Positions 11,030 through 21,600 of a stretch of DNA of 64,000 nucleotides are shown here, piece by piece (within the stretch, counting starts at the first letter, position 1; each line of letters starts with the position of its first letter). A program made the position numbers and the translations under genes. The stretch comes from Beroe forskalii. Taxonomy: Eukaryota > Ctenophora > Nuda > Beroida > Beroidae. The notes beneath the pieces are model-generated. The model made no database searches. It had not been told where the DNA came from and saw only the letters and a program-made list of their open reading frames with translations. The DNA lies in the NCBI GenBank assembly GCA_011033025.1, contig WFMF01000401.1, positions 62,001 to 126,000 of the forward strand. The letters are read 5' to 3'.

Positions 11030-12895
11030 GTTCTCAAAATTATATCTCAAAAATAAGCACGTAGACCCTCAATTTTCTGATGGTTACTGAAAGATAATGA
11101 ACAACCCTGCAAAATTACAGAAATTTCAATGGTGGGAACATGCCAAAATTCGACTTTTGGTCATTTTTGAGCCATTTTCGTCATTATTTCCTTGCGTTTG
11201 ACATTATATCTCGAAAATCAGAACATAGACCCTCAATTTTCTTTATGGTTTCTGAAAGATAATGATAAGATGAACATCCCTACAAATTTTCAGAAAATTT
11301 CAAAGGTGAGAACATGCCCAAAAATCGACTTTTTGTTATTTTGAACCACTTTCGTCGGTATTTCTTTGCGTTTGGCATTATATCTCGAAAATTAGCACAT
11401 CAACCTCCCAAATGAACATCCCTGCAAAGTTCAGAAAATTTCAATGGTGGGAACATGCCCAAAATCGACTTTTTGTCATTTTTGAACCATTTTCGTTGGT
11501 ATTTCCTTGCGTGTGACCTTATTTCTCGATAAAAAGCACATGGATCCTCAATTTTCTTGACGGTTTCTGAAAGATAATGATAAGATAAACATCCCTACAA
11601 ATTTTCAGAAAATTTAACGGTGCGAACATGCCCAAGAATCGATTTTTTGTCATTTTGCACCACTTTCGTCGGTATTTCCTTGCGTTTGGCATTATATCTC
11701 AAAAATTAGCACATAAAGCTTCCATTTTCTTGATGGTTTCTGAAGGATAATGATCAAATAAGCATCCCTGCAAAATTTCAGAAATTTCAATGGTGGGTAC
11801 ATGCCCAAATTCGACTTTTGGTCATTTTCGAGCCATTTTCGTCAGTAATTCTTTGCGTTTGACATTATATCTCGAAAATGAGAACATAGACCCTCAATTT
11901 TCTTTATGGTTTCTGAAAGATAATGATAAGATGAACATACCTACAAATTTTCAGAAAATTTCAAAGGTGAGAACATGCCCAAAAATCGACTTTTTGTCAT
12001 TTTGAACCACTTTCGTCGGTATTTCCTTGCGTTTGGCATTATATCTCGAAAATTAGCACATAAACCTCCCAAATAAGCGTCCCTGCAAATTTCAGAAAAT
12101 TTCAATGGTGGGAACATGCCCAAAATCGACTTGTCATTTTTGAGCCATTTTCGTTGGTATTTCCTTGCGTGTGACCTTATTTCTGATCGATAAAAGCACA
12201 TGGATCCTCAATTTTCTTGGTGGTCTTTGAAAGATAATGATAAGATGAACATCCCTACAAATTTTCAGAAAATTTAACGGTGCGAACATGCCCAAGAATC
12301 GATTTTTTGTCATTTTGAACCACTTTCGTCGGTATTTCCTTGCGTTAGGCATTATATCTCAAAAATTAGCACATAAACCTCCCATTTTCTTGATGGTTTC
12401 TGAAGGATAATGATCAAATAAGAATCCCTGCAAAATTTCAGAAAATTTCAATGGCGGGAACATGCCCAAAATCGACTTTTTGTCATTTTTGAACCACTTT
12501 CGTTGGCATTTCCTTGCGTGTGACCTTATATCTCGAAAAAAGCACATAGATCCTCAATTTTCTTGGTGGTTTCTGAAAGATTATGATAAGATGAACATCC
12601 CTAAAAATTTTCAGAAAATCTCAATGGTGAGAAAATGCCCAAAATTGAATTTTTGTTATTTTGAACCAACCACTTTCGTCGGTATTTCCATGCGTTTGAC
12701 CTTATATCTCGAAAATTAGCTCATAGCCCCCAATTTTCTTGGTGGTTTCTGAAAGAAAATGATAAAATGAACGTCCCTGCAAAATTTCAGAAAATTTCAA
12801 TGGTGGGAACATGTCAAAAATCGACTTTTGTCATTTTTGAACAATTTCCGTCAGTATTCCCTTGCGTTTGACTTTATATCTCGAAAATTAGTAAA
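11030..12895. repeat. Satellite array, about 170-bp unit, about 11 copies
   Basis: The words CTTGCGTTTG, TATATCTCGAAAAT, AGCACATA, GGTTTCTGAAAGATAATGATAA, AACATCCCT and GGGAACATGCCCAAAATCGA recur in fixed order. Successive CTTGCGT anchors are mostly 150-180 bp apart (one about 138). Copies are diverged by point changes and small indels. No gene is present; open frames on both strands are by-products of the repeat. Confidence 0.9.
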
Positions 12896-13375
12896 GCACA
12901 GAATAGTTTAGCAATCAAGATTTTAAGATTTGACTGTCAATTGACATAATTCATAGAACACTGATCCGTGTGTAACAAGCAGCAGAGCATCTTTCGACTC
13001 CCGGGAATTTGCCCCACTGGTCACAGAAAATGAGAAAATATTGACTTGTATGGAAGGCGCCGGACAGCTTATGTTTTACCAATGCCACAAGCTTGTGCAT
13101 CAAATTTTGTAAAACCCTGGGCGGCGCTAAAAACACGTCAACGCCGAAAAGTTACTCAACGCAGATTAGGCTGTGGTGTGTATGTCATGAATTCATGACG
13201 CACATCTTTGTTAATTATTGAAATTAATTAATTTGGCTCGATGGGCTATGGCCGAGATCATCAATAGAATTACACGCAATTCTGTGTTCTTTTGACTGTT
13301 TGAAAGTTCTCATCTGCTATTTTCTTGTATTTGAAAACGTTATATCTCTCGGTTTCTGGATAGTTTGAAATACTG
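12896..13375. other. Spacer between satellite and palindrome
   Basis: No coding region or known element is seen. It is less AT-rich than the satellite. Confidence 0.4.
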
Positions 13376-14200
13376 GTAAAAGTGTCACAAGAGTTGTGAT
13401 TTTTGTCCAATGGATCCATTGGATCCATCATGTCCAATGGACATGTCCAATGGACGTCCATTGGACATCCATTGAACATGATGTCCATCGGTAAAAACGT
13501 CCAATGGTGTTCAATGGATCCAATGGATCCATTGGATCCATTTTTGATGTTCAATGGACATGTTCAATGGATCCAATGGATGTTGTTCAATGGATCCATC
13601 TGAGTGGATCCAATGGACACAATCACCATAAACATGGTTTCGTAGATGGACATCAGTCTGGTATTTTTGTTCAATGGATCCAGTCCATTGGATCAATGAT
13701 CCATTGAACACCATTGAACATGTCCATTGGATCCATTGTACATGGTGTCCATTGGATCCATTGTGTCCAATGGATCCATTGCGTCCAATGGACAAAATGG
13801 ATCCATTGGATCCAATGAACACAATGTGCAATGGATCCAATGGACATGTCCAAATGGACGGTGTTCAATGGACACAATGGATCCAATGGACACAATGGAT
13901 CCAATGAACAAAAATACCAGTCTGATGTCCATCTACCAAACCATGGTACGATTGTGTCCATTGGATCCACTCAGATGGATCCATTGAACATCCATTGGAT
14001 CCATTGAACATGTCCATTGAACATCAAAAATGGATCCTTTGTTAATCCATTGATTAAATTGGACGTTTTTACTGATGGACGTCATGTTCAATGGATGTCC
14101 AATGGATGTCCAATGGACGTCCATTGACTGTCCATTGAATGTTGGATCCAATATTTCCATTGGAAAAAAATCACGGTTTCTGACACTTTTTGAAATACTG
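13376..14200. repeat. Large foldback palindrome made of TCCAATGGA-type repeats
   Basis: The region is dense in TCCAATGGA and its complement, often joined through GGATCC. The two halves are inverted copies. TAGATGGACATCAGTCTGG at about 13643 is answered by CCAGTCTGATGTCCATCTA at about 13917; TCCATCGGTAAAAACGTCC near 13484 by GGACGTTTTTACTGATGGA near 14063; and AAAGTGTCAC near 13378 by GTTTCTGACACTTT near 14175. Arms are about 370-400 bp with the centre near 13790. The many Met-Asp-Pro open frames on both strands are artefacts of the repeat. Confidence 0.9.
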
Positions 14201-15251
14201 CCATAAGGGCTTTTGCTTCGTTATTTTACTAAGGTACTGTGAATGAACACAGCGTGCCTGTGCTTCTTGTGTGGCATAAGAGGCATTACAACAACCTAGA
14301 GATATAATTGCCCTCGGCATTTCAAAACCATGAAGCTTTTATCGGTGTGATATGAAAAACTTTTGAGCAAATGCTGTAGTAATGAGGTTATGAAATATTT
14401 AATTCCTTTGAGAATGAAGTTTTCAATCTGTTAATTGTCAATTTGATCTACCGAATTACAATCAAAATCGACGTGGCTTTTGATGTAAAATCAATGAATA
14501 CGCGGATTTTCTCTAAATCTCGTTTGTCGATAGTTTAGCATTGCTCATTTTGCATTGTTCATTTTGAGCATGGCTTCATGTACATGTACAGCCTCTAACT
14601 TGCTCAAGTCATTGAAAAGACCAATAACTTAATAAAACTTAGCTTGTTTGAAAGTTCCCAATCATGCTGATCATTTTGGTACCATTTTGTAGGCATTTAT
14701 TTCTTCAAGTTGATTTTTCACAAACATACATGGGGCCATGTGATCAGAAATTTCAAAATGATTCTCATTTCTCGAGGTCACAACACCTAGTTTTTAAAAT
14801 TATTAATCTATGCTACCATAGATTACCTTAAGCTGCTATTGGGTGGACATGCAAAAAGCACCAACAAAATAAATAAAGTAATGTACTGTTTAAAGCATGT
14901 TTGGGTTATTTAAAGGGTCAAGGCGAGGAATTTTGTGTTGCTTATTTTCATTATAATTGAAATTGATGACTCAAATACAAAGATGACTGTATTTGTTCTA
15001 CAAAGAAGATGATTAAAAATAAATTTCTTCCAAAATTTCTTTACTTAAGTAGCAATGGGTTTCCATATATTTACCTTGGTGGCATGCCACACTGCAACAT
15101 GCATAGCTTTTACATACATGGTGTAATTGTGTTCAGATCAGTGCTGGTTAATGTCAAGAAGTGAGCTGTGCATGAAAAAGCCATGCACATTGCAGTTCAA
15201 CACACCACTCTAACACTAATCATGAATTCAATCTAGACTTGATATAGAAAA
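14201..15251. other. AT-rich region upstream of ORC3
   Basis: No exon is recognised. It presumably contains the ORC3 promoter and 5' UTR. I see no clear TATA box with an obvious position. Confidence 0.4.
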
Positions 15252-17156
15252 ATGGAAGAATTTACATCTCTATCAACTGGTTGCTTTGCTGTCAAGCCTA
15301 CAAAAAGGAGGGGCGGATTCAATTTATGGCCACTCTCATACAAGGAGGAATGCAATGATTCTCTACAAGGACGATATTCTGCCTTTAGTGAACAGAAGAA
15401 ATATTTTGATTCTATTGTTGAATCCATTCTTGAGAGAATAAATAAGGAAACTGAGAACAAAATTATCAGTTTTCTTCAAAAAAGTAAGGATTCTAAACTT
15501 TCCAGAATTAATACATTAACAATCCGAACTGGCGTGAACTTTCAAGAGTTTTCACCAATTTTTGGAGAATCTTCAAGGGTAATTCTTGATGGGATGAATC
15601 TTAAGTCTGCAATTCTGAACACTTCCCATGCAAGTGATATCACAAATGCTCTTAAAGACATTTTCACTCAGATTCTTGATTCAGAAAACCCAGAGGCTAA
15701 AGTTCTTCTCAAAACTCTTTCCATGAAAGAACTCTTCAAGCAGATTAAGGATAAAGATCAATGCTCTGGGTTAGTGATTTTCATACCTCGTTTTGATGTA
15801 ATCCCCTCTAGGACAATGGATAATCTTGTGGATATTTGTACATCAAACATTCCAAACTTCAAGATATTTTTCGTTCTTGGACTGGCAACAGGCACAGAGT
15901 TATCTGAAGAATGGATGCGTAGTTCAACACTATCTCAGTTACATGTTGAAACAATATTGCTACCCTCACCAACTATGTTATTAGAAGAAGCTTTAAGGAA
16001 AACATTATTGAGTATTGCATCACCTTTCAAACTATCCTTCCGCACATTTGAAATTTTGTTGAGTAGATTTAGTTTTTCAAGCTATAGTCTCCATGATGTC
16101 CTTAAGACTGTTAAGGTTGCCCTACTAAATCATTGTCTTCACCAACCATTATTCAAGCTTATACAGTGTCATGATAACAATAACTTAATTCTAAATCTCA
16201 ATGATGCAACTGATGAAGATAAAGCTTTGCTCTTACAGCTTCCTTCAGTACAAAGATTCATTGAAAAAATTGCTATTTCCAACAAGGTTATGGCCCTTGA
16301 AATACTAGAAGGGAATGAAACTCCTATTCAAAATCTATTTTCAGACTGTTTCAGCAACTATATTGTATTATTCACTAGTTTCAATGTTTTGCATATGTTT
16401 TTGAAAAATATTCCAGGAAATAACCTTATAAGTAAACCATTAGAACTATATTCCTTTTGTATCCAAGGAAATATACACAAGATAAAAGAAGTTTGTGTTG
16501 CTTTGAAATGCTTTGGCATGCTAGAAGAAGATTGTTTCATTGAACGCCTAAAAGCTTCAGAACATTTATTCAACATACCCCATACCCTACCTCAGAAACT
16601 TCTCCTCCTAAAAAAGGTGATAAAAAATCAGATACATGAAATGCAGTCTATTGTGGTCAAGAAAAACAATTTGCTTGCTTCTAATTGTACTCCTGAAGAT
16701 GTTATGGCTCTGAATAATGAGCTGAAATCTCTTCAAAAGACTTTTGTTTCAAGAATTGAAAACTTTTTTAGTACTTTAAGTCCACCTGAAACATGGCCAA
16801 TGCATGAAATCATATGGTATACCAATCATGTTGATCTACAGAATATGATTGTTGGCAAATGTCGGACTGCAATACATCATGGATTGAGTAATCCTGGCAC
16901 TTATCTTCAGAGTTCTGAAAACATCCCAAAGCCTGACATATGCTACTTATATGAGATTTTCCATGAACATGGAAGGATGATTTCCCTGTATGACTGGATA
17001 CAGTCATTCAGTTCTCTTCTAGATAAGCAGCAAATTTCGGATGAAGTTCATGCAATGTTCATTAGATGTGTCTCTGAACTTCATTTTCTGGGCTACTTGA
17101 AGCCCACAAAACGTAAAACAGATCATGTTGCTAAACTAAGCTTAATGGGGTACTAA
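15252..17156 (+). CDS. ORC3: Origin recognition complex subunit 3, single exon
   Basis: The 634-residue product is an ORC subunit 3 homologue; ORC binds replication origins in the nucleus and loads MCM with CDC6 and CDT1. The N-terminus SLSTGCFAVKP matches the start of animal ORC3. The middle region has the degenerate AAA+-like core (IFIPRFDVIPS, FFVLGLATGTE) without an intact Walker A, as expected for ORC3. The C-terminal winged-helix end MFIRCVSELHFLGYLKPTK followed by KTDHVAKL is highly characteristic. Length is slightly below the about 710 residues of vertebrates. The start Met at 15252 lies just before the conserved N-terminal block. The gene has no intron, unlike typical animal ORC3. 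DOCK begins 645 bp downstream on the same strand. Confidence 0.93.
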   Translation: MEEFTSLSTGCFAVKPTKRRGGFNLWPLSYKEECNDSLQGRYSAFSEQKKYFDSIVESILERINKETENKIISFLQKSKDSKLSRINTLTIRTGVNFQEFSPIFGESSRVILDGMNLKSAILNTSHASDITNALKDIFTQILDSENPEAKVLLKTLSMKELFKQIKDKDQCSGLVIFIPRFDVIPSRTMDNLVDICTSNIPNFKIFFVLGLATGTELSEEWMRSSTLSQLHVETILLPSPTMLLEEALRKTLLSIASPFKLSFRTFEILLSRFSFSSYSLHDVLKTVKVALLNHCLHQPLFKLIQCHDNNNLILNLNDATDEDKALLLQLPSVQRFIEKIAISNKVMALEILEGNETPIQNLFSDCFSNYIVLFTSFNVLHMFLKNIPGNNLISKPLELYSFCIQGNIHKIKEVCVALKCFGMLEEDCFIERLKASEHLFNIPHTLPQKLLLLKKVIKNQIHEMQSIVVKKNNLLASNCTPEDVMALNNELKSLQKTFVSRIENFFSTLSPPETWPMHEIIWYTNHVDLQNMIVGKCRTAIHHGLSNPGTYLQSSENIPKPDICYLYEIFHEHGRMISLYDWIQSFSSLLDKQQISDEVHAMFIRCVSELHFLGYLKPTKRKTDHVAKLSLMGY

Positions 17157-17800
17157 AATCTATTCTTGATTTTTATTGAATTTTATTAACTATATTGATG
17201 GTAGAATACCAGTGCAAAGTAGCAGCTCACTGACCACTCTTCAATGGGCTCTCCCTGTTCATATAATAATTTGATATTTCATTTAAAATTTTTTGACAGC
17301 ACAGGTTAGAAGTTTCACAGATACCACCATGTTCATTTATTGATGAATGCTAACATTTTAATTTTAATTGCAGCTTTGAGCCCCAAAAATCGACATATGC
17401 TATGGCGTTTGATTAATTTTTTTTGGATTTTGCATATTTTAGTTCATCAATATTTGTCAAATGGTTTTTGGAGTTATCATATTCCTTAATTATGATACTC
17501 AGAATGTTTATATTATATTTTCTAATTAATTTATTTCCTTATTTATGTTTTTCCCATTACTTTGTGCATTTTGCTGTGTGTTAACATTAATTATTGATTG
17601 AGTAATTTAAGTATTTATGTGAATTTTACACCTGCACATAATTCCAGGCTGGATTTGATAATTTTTCCATGAAAACTTGAACTTATTGAACTGCTGTGAT
17701 GCACTGAATTTAACATAATTTAGATTAACTTCTTGTTTTTCTATAGCTATTTAGGATTATGGAAAAAGATACTGTGGAAACTACTGTATGTTAGTATTGA
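17157..17800. other. ORC3-DOCK intergenic region
   Basis: AT-rich DNA with no gene. It must hold the ORC3 3' UTR and DOCK 5' UTR and promoter. No poly-A stretch follows the ORC3 stop, so a recent retrocopy is not indicated. Confidence 0.5.
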
Positions 17801-18669
17801 ATGATGGGAAGATGGAGTCCTGCACCAAATGAGAACTGCTATGGTGTTGGTATGTACTGAAAAGTTATATATAATATATATTCTGATTTTGATTAATGCA
17901 ATATACTAACTATTGTTACAATTATTAGGTAGTGCCATTGTAGACTTTACAACTTCCAGAGCATAATCTCAGTACCTCTTCTGAATTTTCGCTGTCAAAT
18001 TTGAGTACTAATATGATCACTTTATCGTAATGAAGTGCTTTGAGTATTAGAAATTGATTGACTTTAGTACTGCAGTCCAATTGCATCTGCAATACGGTCC
18101 AAGTAGAGAATTAAACAATTAAACACAATAATAATTAATCACAATCATGATAAAACACAATACAGACATAACCATGACGTTTTGAAATCATTCAGCATTC
18201 TTTTTGTTTGATTCTGTGAAAACGTTTCCCTTCACCCATATTCTACCCTTGTAGCCATATTTGAGTACAACGGAGAGCAGGAACACAAGCAGTGCTTGTC
18301 CCTGGAACTAGGGGAGCGTGTCTACATATATGAGGAGTGTGATGCGTGGTATAGAGGCTGCTCAACCAGCAAGCAGCACATCAAGGTTTATACGATTTCA
18401 GTCTATTCAAATTTAATCAGTATTGGTATGGTACATCTTGTTCTCATTTATCATTTCCTTTGGCTTGTATTACTGTATAAGATTCAATACAGTGTTTATC
18501 ACCTAAACATTTGCAGGGTATTTTCCCGAAGTCCTATGTCAAAATCAAGCCATCAGTCCGTGAAGTGGTTGGCAATCAGATAACAATAATTCCAATTGAA
18601 GATCCAATCACTGAAGAGGCAAAGAGTGTTTTGAGGGAATGGCATGAACAATGGAAAGACTTGTTCACT
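17801..18669 (+). CDS. DOCK: DOCK exons 1-3: start codon and SH3 domain
   Basis: Exon 1 carries two adjacent ATGs (17801 and 17804) and encodes [14 protein letters not shown], the conserved DOCK N-terminal signature. It ends in phase 1 at a GTATGT donor. Exon 2 gives [18 protein letters not shown] and WYRG, the hallmark strands of a DOCK SH3 domain. Exon 3 closes it ([11 protein letters not shown]) and leads into the helix [20 protein letters not shown] that contacts ELMO in homologues. Confidence 0.92.
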
Positions 18670-21600
18670 GTGAGTTAAATTTATACTTAGTTATCAGTTA
18701 TTTAGGCAACCTGTACCTTATTGGTCTTTATTTAGCTGGCCTTTTTATAAGCCGGCCTTTTTTAAACCGACCCAATGGACAAAAATTGAATAAATTTTTG
18801 AACCATCTTTACCAGTCCCTTGGACAAAAATGTTTCTAGTGGCTGCCAGATCAAAAATTTTATGCTGTAAATAGTTAATTGATTGTATCAAAAGACCTAA
18901 ATCCCGGTCTAATGTAATGATTTAGGTCACTATCGTGTAATGCAATGCCGTTCAAGAGAATTTAAAACTCTATATACAGTAAGCCAAGTCGTAAAATTTT
19001 CATTTGACCCAAATTAACTGACCTTCAATTTGACTGGCCCCACTTTAACTGGCCTTTTTACTCTGCCCTTTGGACAAAAATCTCAAAGTCGTCGTTGTCC
19101 TAGAGGGCTGGTTAAATTAAGGCCAATGGCAATAAGGTAGATATAATATACCACACTTTTCGAATATGTACGGGGATTGTCAGTCATCAGTCATTGTGAG
19201 TCATAAGTCATTGTGAGTCATAAGTCACCTTCTAAAATATTCAATTACACGTAATGGAAAACAGAGGCACGCAGTATAAATACAAAGCTCTGATTCATCT
19301 TCACCACAATTTATTATCTGTCAAGCTCATATATCACGGGTCTAGTGTTACAATCAGCTTCCTATGCAATGAAATATTTATTGATAACTCTTCCTTTTTG
19401 GAAGAATTTGCTTTTTTGGATATTTTAATGGACTGTTTCATGCCCTCAGGAAACCTATAAAGATTCTCAAAAGTACAATTACAAAGCAAGTATCGATCTC
19501 TTCTGCTCGATCAAAGGCATCATGTCGGACATCATCAAGTGCCTGAGCTCCAGCTACCTTGGTGTCCTTGGTCAGGTAAACATTGATACAAAAACATAGG
19601 ACCAAAATTATTCCCTTTCACAAACTTTTTTTGAAGTTGTCTAAGTTCAAAGTTCCGAATCATTATTATGTGAAACAGGTACTCATAAAGTAACTCTGGT
19701 AACTGATTGCCTTCATAGTGCCAGGAAACTGCCTTGGAATCTGCAATGGACAGTGGACACTGCCCCGAATCACCTCATAATATACTCATATCCACAGAAT
19801 CAGTTGGAAGAGAAGAAGGTGAAGATAACTCAGTTCATTGATAACGGTAACCAACTACTGAACCTAGACCTGGTTCCAAGGGATGAGCACGGCAACAAAG
19901 TCAACCCTGTTACTTGTTCAGACCGGACACCAGACCAGAAACGAGTCCTTGAGCTTTATGGGATTGTGAGTAATGTTCCAAAGCATTGAATACTGTCTCA
20001 AATCAGTATAAATATATTTTATAAGAATAAAGCTATGATCTATAGTTCCTCATCAGTCATTCTTAATTGTCTTATTTTTATTTGAAAACGTTCACATCAT
20101 GCAGAAACAAAATATACTCTCGCATACATTGATACTGTGTACATACATTGTAACACACATCTACCCAGCACAAGAAAGAGAACACGATGCGCGCCCAGAA
20201 GGGCTCTGACGCAGCCAGACACAACCAGCCCGTGCACCTCTTCCTGGGCATCTGTCAGTGTGTGCTCCTCAACCAGACACCCCTTGAGGTGTACGCTACT
20301 CTCTACAACTTCGAGAAGAACAACATGATCAGGTAACAACATGATCAGGTAGCAACAGGTAGCAACATCATCAGGTAGCAACATCATCAGGTAGCAACAT
20401 GAGCTGGACAGGCTGGTAGGAACATTACCAGGTAACAACATGATCAGGTAGCAACATGAACAGGTAGTAACATCATCAGGTAGCAACATCATCAGGTAGC
20501 AACATCATCAGGTAGCAACATTACCAGGTAACAACATGATCAGGTAGCAACATGAGCAGGTAGCAACATCATCAGGTAGCAACATGAACAGGTAGCAACA
20601 TCATCAGGTAGCAACATCATCAGGTAGCAACATCATCAGGTAGCAACATTACCAGGTAACAACATGATCAGGTAGCAACATGAGCAGGTAACAACATCAG
20701 TCATCATAAGGTAACAACATGATCAGGTAGCAACATGATCAGGTAGCAACATGATCAGGTAACAACATGATCAGGTAGCAACATGAGCAGGTAGCAACAT
20801 CATCAGGTAGCAACATCATCACTTCATCAGGTAGCAACATGATCAGGTAACATTCAGGGATTCAACTCATAATCAGTTAAAAAAATAAGATGTGCTGATA
20901 TGATGAGTTGTTAATATTGCATTGATTATATTGTGAACTTTAAAACTCTTTCGTGAGCTTTTTCGAAACTTTTAAATTCCCAGTGAACGTTTCCTTGCAC
21001 CGTTAACGAGATATGGTTTACCAGAAGACAGGGAACGGTTAAACGACATCAGTACCGTGTTCACTGTTAGTAACGATATAATATCAAAATGAGTTTACCT
21101 GTTAGTTGTTTCGAATTTTCATCAAGTTTTTAGATGTAATTAATGTATCGTACTATTCTACAGAATAAGCCTAATAATAATATGTTAAGTTAATAATATG
21201 ATGTTAAGTTAATAATATGATTTTTAATGACCTTGCTCTCAACACGGTATAAATCATTTATCATGATAAAGTGTGATTAGGAGTTTCTTCCGCGTGTATG
21301 ACATTGTCAGTTTGAAGTTATATTTCCCAACATTTCAGGACATCAGTAGGGAGGACCTATCCAACCTGTACATCATCCTCAGATACTACAGGAAGGGTGA
21401 GTGTTTCTAGCTAACATCACTCATCATTGACTTCATCTTAGAGTTGCATCACGACTTCATCATCACTAAGTCACTACCAGGTCTTATTCCAGATGATAAT
21501 GTGCCATTTATTCTATGAATACAGTTATATAAATCCAGTAAAGGAGGCTTGTTATAGATTTTCCATGTTTGACTTCAAATATCGCTGCAAATCATGCTAT

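Noticed and set aside
13270..14160. Multiple open frames on both strands rich in Met-Asp-Pro-Leu/Met-Asp
   Set aside because: They are forced by the TCCAATGGA repeats and appear in several frames at once; no start context or family.
20097..20492. Antisense 131-codon open frame
   Set aside because: It reads the reverse of DOCK exon 6 and its donor minisatellite.
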